Shown here: one piece after another, positions 17,004 to 28,613 of the stretch
How positions within the stretch are numbered: the first letter of the stretch is position 1
How the letters are laid out: each line of letters opens with the position of its first letter
Assembly (NCBI GenBank): GCA_963205025.1
Contig: CAUJHO010000050.1
Span: 1-64,000, forward strand
Direction of reading: 5' to 3'
DNA length: 64,000 nucleotides
Source of the DNA: Pseudomonadota bacterium
GTDB lineage: Bacteria; Pseudomonadota; Alphaproteobacteria; Caulobacterales; Caulobacteraceae
Made by a program: the position numbers and the translations under genes
Notes under the pieces: generated by a model
The model's input: only the letters and a program-made list of their open reading frames with translations
Told to the model about the DNA's origin: nothing
The model's database searches: none

Positions 17004-18131
17004 GTGATCACCGTCCTCACCCTCACCGATTTCCGATCCTATGAGCACGCACGACTGGAGCCAGGTGCGGGGGTCACGGTGCTCTATGGGCCGAACGGGG
17101 CGGGCAAGACCAATGTTCTGGAGGCGCTCAGCTTCCTGACGCCGGGCCGGGGCTTGCGAGGCGCTGGAGCCGCCGAGGTCGGACGTCGCCAGCCGGGCGA
17201 GGCGTCGGGTCGGGCCTGGGCCGTGGCGGCGGTGCTGGGCGATGACGAGCGGCGGCTGGGCACCGGTGTTCAGGCCCCCGGCGCGGCGCGGCGGATCGTG
17301 CGCATCGACGGTGAGCCGGCCCAGCCCGGCGACCTGCTCGACCATATCCGCCCCATCTGGGCGACGCCTGAACAGGATCGTCTGTTCTCGGATGGTCGTG
17401 CCGAACGGCTGAAGTTTTTTGATCGTCTGGTTTTTGCGGCGCGACCCAGCCACGCCCACGCCGTCGCGGCCTACGAAAAGGCGCTGAAGGACCGTCTGCG
17501 CCTGCTGACCGATGCCGCCGATCGGGGCGAGGCGGCGGATCCGCTGTGGCTCGATGCCCTGGAGGCGAGATTGGCCGAGCATGGGGCGGCGGCGGCCAAC
17601 AACCGGGCTGAGGCTCTGACGGAGCTGCAGGCCGCCATCGACGCCCGCACCGACACCGCCTTTCCGCAAGGCGATCTGTCGCTTGTCGGTGAGGCGGAAC
17701 AGCGCGCGACGGGCGGAGAAGGCGTTGACGAGGTCGCGGCCTTTCTGACGACGGGATTTCGCGCCGCGCGCGCCCGCGACGGGGCGGCGGGCCGCTCGCT
17801 GTTCGGGCCGCACCGCAGCGATCTGAGCGCGCTGCATCGCGAGAAGGGCCGCGCCGCCTCAGAAGGATCATCGGGCGAACAGAAGGCCCTGGTCTTGAAC
17901 CTCATCCTCGCCCAGCTCTCGCGTCTGGCCGACAGCGAGCCGCGTCCCATCCTGTTGCTGGACGAGGCCCCCGCCCACCTCGACGATGCCCGCCGGGCCG
18001 CCCTGTTCGACGAGATCGAGGCCCTGGGCCTCCAGGCCGTCATGACCGGTACCGAGCGCGGGCTTTTCGGCACGCTGGAAGGCCGCGCGACCTTTGTGCG
18101 GGTGTCGGGCGGCGGGTTTGAGGTGGGTTAG
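17004..18131 (+). CDS. recF: DNA replication/repair protein RecF
   Basis: A 375-residue SMC-like ATPase that binds gapped DNA and helps RecOR load RecA. The start is a GTG at 17004 giving a VLTLTDFRSYEHARLE beginning; Walker A is GPNGAGKTN at 29-37, the signature is SSGEQKALVL, and Walker B is ILLLDEAPAHLD near the C-terminus. The length is normal. In many bacteria the order is dnaN-recF-gyrB; here dnaN and recF are 2.8 kb apart with five small genes between, and recF and gyrB are separated by a ParDE module. Confidence 0.92.
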   Translation: MITVLTLTDFRSYEHARLEPGAGVTVLYGPNGAGKTNVLEALSFLTPGRGLRGAGAAEVGRRQPGEASGRAWAVAAVLGDDERRLGTGVQAPGAARRIVRIDGEPAQPGDLLDHIRPIWATPEQDRLFSDGRAERLKFFDRLVFAARPSHAHAVAAYEKALKDRLRLLTDAADRGEAADPLWLDALEARLAEHGAAAANNRAEALTELQAAIDARTDTAFPQGDLSLVGEAEQRATGGEGVDEVAAFLTTGFRAARARDGAAGRSLFGPHRSDLSALHREKGRAASEGSSGEQKALVLNLILAQLSRLADSEPRPILLLDEAPAHLDDARRAALFDEIEALGLQAVMTGTERGLFGTLEGRATFVRVSGGGFEVG

Positions 18132-18147
18132 GCGGCGCGCCAATTTT

Positions 18148-18163
18148 TGCCATTTCCTGCCAT
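18148..18163 (+). promoter_or_regulatory. Candidate ParD operator (tandem TGCCAT)
   Basis: TGCCAT occurs at 18148-18153 and 18158-18163, exactly 10 bp apart (one helical turn), just before the antitoxin start at 18182. Ribbon-helix-helix antitoxins bind such short repeats to repress their own promoter, so this is a plausible autoregulatory site. Confidence 0.4.
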
Positions 18164-18181
18164 CTGCGATAGGATCAGGCC

Positions 18182-18436
18182 ATGGCCATGACCTCGATGA
18201 ACATCTCCCTGACCGAAGACCTGAAGACCTTCATCGACGCCCAGGTCGCCGAAGGAGCCTATGCGACGTCCAGCGAATATGTGCGGGCGCTGATCCGGCG
18301 AGAGAAACAAATCGCACAGGCTCGGGCCCTGATTGATGAAGGCCTGAACTCTCCGTTGGGGCCTCCGATTGATGAGGCCTATTGGGAGCGCCAGCGCGAG
18401 CGCATCCGTCAAAACGCGGTGAAGCGGTCGGCATGA
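18182..18436 (+). CDS. parD: ParD family antitoxin
   Basis: An 84-residue protein: an N-terminal ribbon-helix-helix domain (MNISLTEDLKTFIDAQVAEGAYATSSEY splits into strand, helix, turn and second helix) and a C-terminal tail that would wrap the toxin (DEAYWERQRERIRQNAVKRSA). This is the antitoxin and autorepressor of a type II module. An AGGATCAGG ribosome binding site precedes the ATG at 18182. The stop overlaps the parE start by 4 nt (ATGA). It lies directly after recF. Confidence 0.88.
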   Translation: MAMTSMNISLTEDLKTFIDAQVAEGAYATSSEYVRALIRREKQIAQARALIDEGLNSPLGPPIDEAYWERQRERIRQNAVKRSA

Positions 18437-18765
18437 TCAAGCCCGTCCGGCCCCGGACCACCGCGACGGCGGACTTCGATGACATCACCGACTATTATCT
18501 CGCTGAAGCCGGACCTGCGATCGCGCAACGGTTTGGTTCGGCTCTCATGGCCGCCTATCAACGGCTCGAAGGCTATCCGGCCATTGGGTCGTCTTTGATC
18601 GGAGAGTTTTTCTCACGGCCCGGCCTGCGCAGCTGGCCAGTGTCGGGCTTCCCCTACCTCGTCTGCTATTTTGAGAGACTTGATCATGTCGATGTTGTGC
18701 GCGTTCTGCATGGCGCGCGGGACCTTGGCGTGTTGCTGAACGACCTGGCTGATCCCGAGGTCTGA
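18433..18765 (+). CDS. parE: ParE/RelE superfamily toxin
   Basis: A 110-residue toxin of the RelE/ParE fold. Seen: the N-terminal helix hairpin (DFDDITDYYLAEAGPAIAQRF), the central sheet and the conserved GFPYLVCYFERLDHVDVVRVLHGARD. ParE toxins inhibit DNA gyrase, whereas RelE-type ones cut mRNA; the ParD partner and the HGARD motif favour ParE. It is notable that this module lies immediately upstream of gyrB, the gene for the usual ParE target. The start at 18433 overlaps parD. Confidence 0.88.
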   Translation: MIKPVRPRTTATADFDDITDYYLAEAGPAIAQRFGSALMAAYQRLEGYPAIGSSLIGEFFSRPGLRSWPVSGFPYLVCYFERLDHVDVVRVLHGARDLGVLLNDLADPEV

Positions 18766-18796
18766 AACCCTCTCAGCCCTCGCTTTTTGTAGGTGA

Positions 18797-21316
<2,520 letters not shown>

Positions 21317-21416
21317 GCACGCGGACGCGCTCTGGGTCCGGTGTCCGTTTCCAGGGCGGGTTCACGTTGGTTCAGTCAGGACGGCGGCTTGCCGTCGCCA
21401 ACGACTGGATAGACCC

Positions 21417-21923
21417 ATGACCCGTTTGACCTATGCGATGTTAGCCGTGGCTCCGCTAGTGATCCTGTGGGGGTGTGGAAACGGCGAAACGTCCACCTCG
21501 TCCGATGGTACCCGCGACCAGCCCAGCGCCACCGAGGCGGCGGCCTCCGGCGCGGCGGCCGTTATCGCCTCCGCCGCCGCCGGGAGGCCGATCCCGCGCG
21601 AGAACCTGCCTGACTTTGTGGAGACGAGGTCTGGGGGGCGCTACTTGACCTCGACCCACTTCTCGAACGATCAGCGTGACGGGGGGATGCTGTTGTATGC
21701 GGTGGAAGATCCCGCCGCCGACGTTGTCGCCTTCCATCGGACCTCGCTGGAACGGCAGGGTTTCACCCTCGACGAGGCGGTGACCCGCCCCGTCCGCGAC
21801 AATATGGAAACCAGCTTTGAGGGCCGCTCCGCCGATGGGCGATCATCGCTGGCGGTCGTGGTGATCGACAAGTCCGAACCCGAGCAGGTGGTCCAGCTAA
21901 ATTTCGCGGTCGAGCGCCAATGA
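21417..21923 (+). CDS. Hypothetical lipoprotein
   Basis: A 168-residue predicted lipoprotein. The signal peptide ends at the lipobox LWGC (near residue 20), followed by a Ser/Thr/Ala-rich low-complexity linker and a folded C-terminal domain (MLLYAVEDPAADVVAFHRTSLERQGF, SSLAVVVIDKSEPEQVVQLNF). I do not recognise the family. It has its own start about 100 bp after gyrB and is convergent with hslU, 19 bp away. Confidence 0.65.
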   Translation: MTRLTYAMLAVAPLVILWGCGNGETSTSSDGTRDQPSATEAAASGAAAVIASAAAGRPIPRENLPDFVETRSGGRYLTSTHFSNDQRDGGMLLYAVEDPAADVVAFHRTSLERQGFTLDEAVTRPVRDNMETSFEGRSADGRSSLAVVVIDKSEPEQVVQLNFAVERQ

Positions 21924-21942
21924 CGACGCGCGCATTGGCCCT

Positions 21943-23241
21943 TTAGAGGATAAACCGACTCAGATCCGCGTTCCTGGCGAGCTCGCCGATCCTGTCGCGG
22001 ACCAGGGCCGCGTCGATGGTGACGGTTTCGCCGTCGTGGCTGTCGGCGCGGAAGCTCAGGTCTTCGAGGGTTCGCTCCAGCACCGTCTGAAGCCGGCGGG
22101 CCCCGATGTTCTCGACAGCGCCGTTCACCGCTACCGCCGCATCGGCCAGGGCCTCGACGGCATCATCCGTGAACTGAAGATTTACGCCTTCGGTCGCCAT
22201 CAGCGCCACCTGCTGGGCGATCAGATTGGCCTCGGGCTCGGTCAGGATGCGTCGGAAATCATCGCGGGTCAGGGCCTTGAGCTCCACCCGGATCGGCAGC
22301 CGGCCCTGAAGCTCGGGCAACAGGTCGCTGGGCTTGGCCACATGGAAGGCACCCGAGGCGATGAACAGCACATGGTCGGTCTTGACCGGCCCGTGCTTGG
22401 TCGAGACCGTCGTGCCCTCGATCAGGGGCAGGAGGTCGCGCTGGACGCCCTCGCGTGAAACATCGGCCCCGCGCGCCTCGGAGCGGGCCGCGACCTTGTC
22501 GATTTCGTCGATGAAGACGATGCCCTCGCTCTCGGCCAACCGCACGGCCTCCTGGGTCAGGCTCTCTTCGTCCAGCAGCTTGTCGCCCTCTTCAGCGATC
22601 AGCGGCGTCCAGGCTTCTTTCACCGTGGTCTTGAGGGTCTTGGTCCGCTGCGGCCCCAGCTTGCCGAGCATTTCGGACAGGTTCAGCACTCCGACATTGC
22701 CGCCGGGAATGTCCATGCCCTGCAAGGGCGATCGCGTGTCGTTGAGCTGAAGCTCGATGTCCTTTTCGTCCATCTCGCCGGCGCGCAGCTTCTTGCGGAA
22801 GGCCTCCTTGGTGGCCTCGCTGGAGCCGGCCCCGACCAGGGCGTCGATGATGCGGCCCTCGGCGGCCTGTTCGGCCTTGGCGCGGACGTCGGCGCGGCGG
22901 CTTTCGCGCACCATCAGAATGGCGGCCTCGACCAGATCGCGCATGATCTGATCGACGTCGCGCCCGACATAGCCGACCTCGGTGAATTTGGTCGCCTCGA
23001 CCTTGAGGAAAGGCGCGCCGGCCAGCCGCGCCAGCCGCCGGGCGATCTCGGTCTTGCCGACGCCGGTCGGTCCGATCATCAGGATGTTCTTGGGCGTGAT
23101 CTCGTCGCGGATGGCGTCATCGGTGCGCTTGCGCCGCCAGCGATTGCGCAGGGCCACGGCCACGGCGCGCTTGGCGTCATCCTGGCCGACGATGAAGCGG
23201 TCCAGCTCGGAAACGATTTCGCGGGGAGAAAGGTCGGTCAT
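21943..23241 (-). CDS. hslU: HslVU protease ATPase subunit
   Basis: A 432-residue AAA+ unfoldase that feeds proteins to HslV. Walker A is GPTGVGKT at 57-64, Walker B is [11 protein letters not shown], and the pore loop region GYVGRDV is seen; the C-terminus ends in LSRFIL, which inserts into HslV pockets to activate it. The I-domain lies between. The ATG at 23241 ([10 protein letters not shown]) is the family start. It follows hslV by 44 nt in one operon. The complex degrades misfolded and regulatory proteins after heat shock. Confidence 0.95.
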   Translation of the reverse strand: MTDLSPREIVSELDRFIVGQDDAKRAVAVALRNRWRRKRTDDAIRDEITPKNILMIGPTGVGKTEIARRLARLAGAPFLKVEATKFTEVGYVGRDVDQIMRDLVEAAILMVRESRRADVRAKAEQAAEGRIIDALVGAGSSEATKEAFRKKLRAGEMDEKDIELQLNDTRSPLQGMDIPGGNVGVLNLSEMLGKLGPQRTKTLKTTVKEAWTPLIAEEGDKLLDEESLTQEAVRLAESEGIVFIDEIDKVAARSEARGADVSREGVQRDLLPLIEGTTVSTKHGPVKTDHVLFIASGAFHVAKPSDLLPELQGRLPIRVELKALTRDDFRRILTEPEANLIAQQVALMATEGVNLQFTDDAVEALADAAVAVNGAVENIGARRLQTVLERTLEDLSFRADSHDGETVTIDAALVRDRIGELARNADLSRFIL

Positions 23242-23285
23242 TTTGGTCTGTCCGGAGATGCTTTGTGATGAACCCGCCCCGACGC

Positions 23286-23837
23286 TCACCCCAGCGTCTC
23301 CACCGTCAAGTTCCCGTTCGTATAGACACAAATCTCGGCCGCAATCTTCATGGCCTCGCGGGCGATGGTTTCGGCGTCCTTGTCGGAGTGTTCGATCAGG
23401 GCCCGCGCCGCCGCCAGGGCGAAGTTGCCGCCCGATCCGACGGCAGCAACGCCGTATTCCGGCTCCAGCACATCGCCGACACCGGTAACCGTCAAAATTT
23501 GATCCTTGTCGGCGACCAGCAGCATGGCCTCCAGCCGCCGGAGATATCGATCGGTCCGCCAGTCCTTGGCCAGGTCGACACAGGCCCGCGCCAGCTGGTC
23601 GGGATACTGCTCCAGCTTGCCTTCCAGCCGCTCGATCAGGGTGAAGGCATCCGCCGTGGCCCCCGCGAAGCCGGCCAGCACCTTGCCGCCGGCCAGGGTG
23701 CGGACCTTGCGGGCCTTGCCCTTGACGATGGTGGGGCCCATGGACACCTGACCGTCACCGGCGATCACGGTCTTGCCGTTCTTGCGCACCGCGAGGATGG
23801 TCGTGCCGTGCCAGTCGGGAAAGCTGTTCTGGTTCAT
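23286..23837 (-). CDS. hslV: HslVU protease catalytic subunit
   Basis: A 183-residue Ntn-hydrolase that forms the HslV double ring. The short pro-sequence [11 protein letters not shown] is removed to expose Thr12 ([10 protein letters not shown]) as nucleophile; the GDGQVSMG and [16 protein letters not shown] stretches are typical of the family. The ATG at 23837 is chosen. It is the first gene of hslVU and is divergent from the ThiF-like gene, with only 40 bp between the two starts, so its promoter must overlap that gene's leader. I looked for a heat-shock promoter there and found none convincing. Confidence 0.94.
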   Translation of the reverse strand: MNQNSFPDWHGTTILAVRKNGKTVIAGDGQVSMGPTIVKGKARKVRTLAGGKVLAGFAGATADAFTLIERLEGKLEQYPDQLARACVDLAKDWRTDRYLRRLEAMLLVADKDQILTVTGVGDVLEPEYGVAAVGSGGNFALAAARALIEHSDKDAETIAREAMKIAAEICVYTNGNLTVETLG

Positions 23838-23877
23838 ACCGCACAGGTGGCGGTGCCGAGAGGATTTCGCAAGCCGC

Positions 23878-24615
23878 ATGGCATTTTCCGACGACGAGGT
23901 TGAGCGCTATTCCCGCCAGCTGGTGCTGGCCGAACTGGGCGGGCCGGGCCAGCAGAAGCTGAAGGCCGCCAAGGTGCTGATCGTCGGCTGCGGCGGTGTC
24001 GGTGGCCCGGCGGCGCTTTATCTGGCGGCGGCGGGGGTGGGCCGGATCACCCTCGTCGATGGTGACCGCGTGGCCCTGTCGAACCTGCATCGCCAGATCC
24101 AGTTCGCCACCGCCGAAATCGGCGACGAAAAGACCGAGGCCACCGCTGGGGCAATGCGGGCGATCAATCCCGATGTGCGGGTGCTTCAGGTTTTCGCGCC
24201 GCTGGATGCAGACAATGCCCCCTCATGGATCGCGGACAATGATCTGGTGATTGACGGCACCGATGATTTTGCGACCCGCCTCCTGGTATCGGACACCTGC
24301 GTCATGCTGAACAAGCCGCTGGTGTCGGCTGCGCTGGGCCGCTGGGCCGGCCAGATCGGGGTCTTCACCGGGCGGCCCTGCTACCGCTGTCTGGTGCCCG
24401 AGGTGCCGCCCGACGCTGAAACCTGCCAGCGCGTAGGCGTGGTCGGGGCTCTGGCCGGCGTTGTCGGCTCCATGGCGGCGCTGGAGGCCGTCAAGCTGAT
24501 CATCGGCGCGGGCCGACCGCTGGACGGTCGTCTGCTGATCTATGACGGGCTGCAGGCCGAGGCTCGCACCGTTGAGGTTGCGGCCGACCCTGCGTGCCGG
24601 GCGTGTGGGGGTTAG
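23878..24615 (+). CDS. HesA/MoeB/ThiF family E1-like adenylyltransferase
   Basis: A 245-residue E1-like enzyme that adenylates the C-terminus of a ubiquitin-fold sulphur carrier. Seen: the nucleotide-binding motif GCGGVGGP at 37-44, [13 protein letters not shown], the catalytic-loop cysteine in [10 protein letters not shown], and zinc ligands in CYRCLVP and CRACGG. The sequence fits MoeB-type enzymes for molybdopterin or thiamin synthesis; no rhodanese domain is fused, and no carrier gene is near, so the exact pathway is open. It is divergent from hslV, and its stop overlaps that of the convergent S9 peptidase by 3 nt. Confidence 0.85.
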   Translation: MAFSDDEVERYSRQLVLAELGGPGQQKLKAAKVLIVGCGGVGGPAALYLAAAGVGRITLVDGDRVALSNLHRQIQFATAEIGDEKTEATAGAMRAINPDVRVLQVFAPLDADNAPSWIADNDLVIDGTDDFATRLLVSDTCVMLNKPLVSAALGRWAGQIGVFTGRPCYRCLVPEVPPDAETCQRVGVVGALAGVVGSMAALEAVKLIIGAGRPLDGRLLIYDGLQAEARTVEVAADPACRACGG

Positions 24616-26663
24616 GCGAAGGCACGCGCGAGGAAGTCGATGTAGCGTCGCCACAGTTCCAGATCGACCTCGTCGACCCAGCTGCCGTGGCCGGCGTTTC
24701 GCACCTCGATGAAATCGACCGACTTGCCCGCGCTCTGCAGGGCCCGCCGCATGATCTCGCTCTGCGATTTGGGGACGATCTCGTCGTACTCGCCGTGGAC
24801 CAGCAGGACCGGACACTGGATCTCGGAGGCCCGGCGGCTCGGTGACGCGGCCTCCACCGTCGCCGGTTGGGTCGACGGATCCCCGATGCGGTTGCGCCAG
24901 ACGCCGTAGATGAAGTCGTCCGGCGTATCGTCGCTGGTGCGCTCATATTCGAGGAAGACCGACAGGTCATAGACCCCCGCCCAGCCGATGGCGGCCTTGT
25001 AGAGATCCGGCCGCAGGACGGCCCCCATCAGGGCCGCATAGCCACCATAGGAGCCGCCGATGATGGCCACGCGGCCCGAATCCAGACCTTTGAGACGGAT
25101 GGCGTGGGCCACCGCATCCTCGATGTCGGTCTGCATGGCATTGCCCCACTGGCCCCAGCCGGCCTGGGCGAAGGCCTGGCCATAGCCGCCCGAGCCGCGG
25201 AAGTTGGGCTGGAGCACCCACCAGCCCCGGGCCACCAGCGCCTGGACCTGGCGGTCCCATCCCAGGGTGTCACGCAGTTCCGGGCCGCCGTGGACGAGCA
25301 CCACCAGCGGGCCAGGACGACCGTGCAGGGGGCCGGTCAGATAGGCCCGGATGCTGCGCCCATCGCGGGTCGAGACATCCACGGCCTCGGTCGGCGACAG
25401 TCGGGCGGCCTCCAGCGGCAGTCGTGCCCCCAGGGCCTCGACGTGGCGGGCCGCGACGTCATAGAGGTACCAGGAACCCGGATCCTGCGCGCCGTTCACC
25501 CTCAGAAGCAGTCGGTTATGGTCGCGGCTGACGTCCCAGAACACCACATTGCTGTTGCCGCCGAAATAGCCGTTGAGCGCGCGGTGCTGGGCTCCAAGCC
25601 CGCCCTGAATGTCGTATTCCAGCCGGTCGCCGAAATAGGCCGCGCCGAGATACCGCCCGGTGTCGTCCAGCACGCCATAGGCGACGTCCCGGTTTGGCCG
25701 CGACGTCAGGGGCGGGCCGTAGCTCATGGAGGTGAGGTCCAGTTCCCGTACCGATGAGGTGTCCTCCCCTTCGCGCCGGGCGGCGACGAGGATGACGTTG
25801 GGCCGGCTGCCGGTGGTTATGAACTCGAACTCTGGCGTTTCGGTGATGCGGCGGCGTGTCAGTAGCCGCCAGTCGCTCGACCCCTCGGTCCGGGCATAGA
25901 GCGTCTCATAGGTGCCGCGCGGACTGATATCGACGCGGATGACGGGGGTGCCGTTGTGGGTGCGCCAGCCGATGGTCTGGTCCGTGCCGGATTCGATCCG
26001 TTCGGCGTCTCCGGTGTTGACGTTCACGCGGTACAGGGCGACGGCACCTGCGCTCGCGGAGATCAAGATGCCGCCCTGCCGGGCACCGTCGCGCGAGATC
26101 ATCAGAATATGATCGGGGTCATTGGGTAGCAGGTCGACCACGCGCCCAAGGTCGATGGAATAGGCCATGGCCCCAGGCTGATTCTCGAACAGGACCACCG
26201 CGCCGCCGTTGACGGTGTCCAGCGAGATCATGCGGCGGCTGGCATGGGTGATCAGTTCGTCCGTGATCGTGGAGCGATCGCTGCGGACGCGGGCGTCGCG
26301 CGACACGATCTGGATCAGACCGATGAGCAGGCGCTCGTCATTGGCCCAGTCCATCTGATCGGCGATGAAATCGCCCAGGCGACTGCGGCTGGTGGGCTGG
26401 CTCAGATTGCTGACCGAGAAGACGTCGACCATCGCCAGCCGCACACCGTTCTCGCGCGTCTCCTTGAGCAGGGCGATCTTTTCGCCCGACGGCGACAGGG
26501 CGACGCTGATCAGGCGATCATACTGGAAGAACTCTGCCAGGCTGTAGGGTGTCGCTCCCTGGGCCTGGACTGCGGGGGCCAGGGCCACCATCAGGCCGGC
26601 GGTGCCGACGCCGGCCAGCAATCGACGCCGATCAAGACCCGATGACGGCTTGATATCGCTCAT
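24612..26663 (-). CDS. S9 family prolyl oligopeptidase-like peptidase
   Basis: A 683-residue exported serine peptidase. The N-terminus LDRRRLLAGVG followed by a hydrophobic stretch and AVQAQ looks like a Tat signal. A beta-propeller-like region follows, then the alpha/beta-hydrolase domain with Ser538 (GGSYGGYAAL), Asp627 (GEYDEIVP) and His659 (NAGHGSW). These enzymes cleave short peptides in the periplasm. It is the intact paralog of the broken gene at 2891-4904; both share the propeller/hydrolase layout and a C-terminal HGxxDxxVP pattern. It stands alone on the minus strand. Confidence 0.88.
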   Translation of the reverse strand: MSDIKPSSGLDRRRLLAGVGTAGLMVALAPAVQAQGATPYSLAEFFQYDRLISVALSPSGEKIALLKETRENGVRLAMVDVFSVSNLSQPTSRSRLGDFIADQMDWANDERLLIGLIQIVSRDARVRSDRSTITDELITHASRRMISLDTVNGGAVVLFENQPGAMAYSIDLGRVVDLLPNDPDHILMISRDGARQGGILISASAGAVALYRVNVNTGDAERIESGTDQTIGWRTHNGTPVIRVDISPRGTYETLYARTEGSSDWRLLTRRRITETPEFEFITTGSRPNVILVAARREGEDTSSVRELDLTSMSYGPPLTSRPNRDVAYGVLDDTGRYLGAAYFGDRLEYDIQGGLGAQHRALNGYFGGNSNVVFWDVSRDHNRLLLRVNGAQDPGSWYLYDVAARHVEALGARLPLEAARLSPTEAVDVSTRDGRSIRAYLTGPLHGRPGPLVVLVHGGPELRDTLGWDRQVQALVARGWWVLQPNFRGSGGYGQAFAQAGWGQWGNAMQTDIEDAVAHAIRLKGLDSGRVAIIGGSYGGYAALMGAVLRPDLYKAAIGWAGVYDLSVFLEYERTSDDTPDDFIYGVWRNRIGDPSTQPATVEAASPSRRASEIQCPVLLVHGEYDEIVPKSQSEIMRRALQSAGKSVDFIEVRNAGHGSWVDEVDLELWRRYIDFLARAFA

Positions 26664-26733
26664 GATCCGGCACTCCTCACCTCAGGGTCGCAGGAGGTCC
26701 AAAATTCGCGCAGGAGTCAATCGTCCGGGAGTT

Positions 26734-27375
26734 TCAGCGCGTCCCAAACAGGCGGTCACCGGCGTCACCCAGGCCCGGCACGATATAGCCGTGCTCGTTC
26801 AGGCCCTGGTCGATGGCGGCGGTCCAGATCGGCACCTCGGGGTGATAGGCGCGCAAGCGCTCGATTCCCTCGGGCGAGGCGACGAGACAGACGAAGCGCA
26901 GGTCGGTGACGCCGCGCTCCTTCAGCCGCTCCAGGGCCGCGACCGCTGTATTGGCCGTGGCCAGCATGGGGTCGACGACGACGACCAGCCGCTCGGCGAT
27001 GTCTTCGGGTGCCTTGAAATAATATTCGACGGCCACCAGGGTTTCGGGGTCGCGGTACAGGCCGATGTGGGCCACGCGCGCCGCCGGGATCAGGTCCAGC
27101 ATCCCGTCGGTCAGTCCGATTCCGGCGCGCAGGATCGGGGCCAGAACCAGCTTCTTGCCGGCTAGGCGGACCGCCTGCATCGGCTCGACCGGGGTTTCGA
27201 TCTGGACCGTTTCGAGCGGCAGGTCGCGCGTCACCTCATAGCAGAGCAGGGTCGAGATTTCGCGCAAGAGACGCCGGAACTGGGCCGTCGATGTGTCCTT
27301 GTTCCGCATCAGGCTCAGCTTGTGCTGAACCAGAGGGTGGTCGATCACGGTGACGCCGGGAATGGGGTTCGCCAT
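26734..27375 (-). CDS. upp: Uracil phosphoribosyltransferase
   Basis: A 213-residue enzyme converting uracil and PRPP to UMP. It has [15 protein letters not shown] at the start, [16 protein letters not shown] and the C-terminal [14 protein letters not shown] uracil loop. The PRPP loop reads [14 protein letters not shown] (131-144); the usual text is DPMLATGGSA, so the loop glycine and serine are changed. It is the last gene of the urc1-urc4-upp operon, overlapping urc4 by 1 nt (TGATG). In the URC route the UPRT step (Urc6 in yeast) is thought to be part of uracil degradation rather than only salvage. Confidence 0.92.
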   Translation of the reverse strand: MANPIPGVTVIDHPLVQHKLSLMRNKDTSTAQFRRLLREISTLLCYEVTRDLPLETVQIETPVEPMQAVRLAGKKLVLAPILRAGIGLTDGMLDLIPAARVAHIGLYRDPETLVAVEYYFKAPEDIAERLVVVVDPMLATANTAVAALERLKERGVTDLRFVCLVASPEGIERLRAYHPEVPIWTAAIDQGLNEHGYIVPGLGDAGDRLFGTR

Positions 27376-28613
27376 CAGAATACGGTTCCGTCCGAGAGAA
27401 TGTTGAGCGGGGGCCCGCCGCCCTCGCGCTTGGTCACGGCGACGCGCCGTCCGGCCGCCCAGGTGCCGCCTTCCAGCACGCTGGCCAGAGGCATCTGCTG
27501 GGCGCTGACGCCCAGCTCGGCCCGCACCATCGGCGCGATCCGGTCCAGCAGGGCCACCGTCATCGACCGCCAGGCGACGATCCGGGGATCCGACACCGGC
27601 CAGGGCCTTGCGGCATCGGCGGGATCGGTCAGGGCGACGACGCCCATATCCAGAAACAGGCCGCCGTTGCGATATTCCGCCAGGCCGGTCAGGCCATCGA
27701 GGTCGGTCACCTCAATGCCGGCCGCCATCAGCGGCTCGACCAGGGAATAGCTGAGCCACTGGCTGAGCTTGTGGATCGGGACGAGGCCGTCCGTCGCATC
27801 GTCGCGCTTCAGGGCCGGATGCCGCCAGGTATCGCCCAGATCGACGCCGCCCAGGCGCAACCGGTCCTGCCAGACCGGGCCGAGCGCTTCGAGCAGCACC
27901 TCCAGGATCACCGGGGCAGGCAGCCGGCCGTCAACGGCCCGGGCCCGGATGGCATCATACAGGCCGCCCGGACGGGGCGTGTCCCGGATGGCAAACAGAT
28001 CCGGGCGGTCCGCAGCCTGATCGCCCAGCCGGTTCAGCAGCGCGGCGCGGCCTTCGAGCCCGGCCAGCGGATTGTCGGACGAAACCTGAAAGCCCTCGGC
28101 CAGTTCGGTCGGCGACAGGGTCGCCAGCTCCGACGCATCGGCGCGCAACGGCTGGTCCGCCGCGTTGGAAAAGGCCCCGGCCTGGAACATCCTGAGCGAA
28201 GCCAGCGCCAGGCCCTCGGACCGCGCCGCTTCGAGGCCTGTGGCCTGATCGCGATAGCGCCAGCCCGGCCCCGATCCCGCATCCAGCAGCACCGAAACAA
28301 TCGCCAGGTCGAAGGCCGCGCGGGCCTGTTCATCGGCGTCGGCAAAGCCGGCCTTTGCGGAAATGTCCGCCCACAGATCATCGCCGCCGAAGACGAAGTG
28401 CCGCCAGCGCGCGTGGAAGGGCACTTTCAGATCGGGATACTGGTCGCGGATCACACCGGCCACGAAGCGCGCGGTTTCCGGCAACCGATCCAGATCGACG
28501 CGCCAGCCCTCGACCTGCCCGGCCAGGGCCAGGCCGAGCATCTCATGGGCGCGGGCGCGCACTGCCACCGCGTTCAACAGGCTGCGTGCAGCCTCGGCTT
28601 CAGAACTTGCCAA
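27375..28613 (-). CDS. URC4/Urg3 family protein (DUF1688), uracil catabolism
   Basis: A 412-residue protein of DUF1688 (Urc4/Urg3). Recognised by [14 protein letters not shown] near residue 65, [22 protein letters not shown], and the C-terminal [13 protein letters not shown] and [13 protein letters not shown]. Urc4 is essential for the URC pyrimidine-ring catabolic route in the yeast Lachancea kluyveri, though its reaction is not settled. It overlaps urc1 upstream by 14 nt and upp downstream by 1 nt, so the three are translated together. Confidence 0.88.
   Translation of the reverse strand: MASSEAEAARSLLNAVAVRARAHEMLGLALAGQVEGWRVDLDRLPETARFVAGVIRDQYPDLKVPFHARWRHFVFGGDDLWADISAKAGFADADEQARAAFDLAIVSVLLDAGSGPGWRYRDQATGLEAARSEGLALASLRMFQAGAFSNAADQPLRADASELATLSPTELAEGFQVSSDNPLAGLEGRAALLNRLGDQAADRPDLFAIRDTPRPGGLYDAIRARAVDGRLPAPVILEVLLEALGPVWQDRLRLGGVDLGDTWRHPALKRDDATDGLVPIHKLSQWLSYSLVEPLMAAGIEVTDLDGLTGLAEYRNGGLFLDMGVVALTDPADAARPWPVSDPRIVAWRSMTVALLDRIAPMVRAELGVSAQQMPLASVLEGGTWAAGRRVAVTKREGGGPPLNILSDGTVF

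Noticed and set aside
23838..23877. Possible heat-shock (RpoH) promoter before hslV
   Set aside because: A CTTG box can be found on the minus strand but no acceptable -10 box at the right distance.
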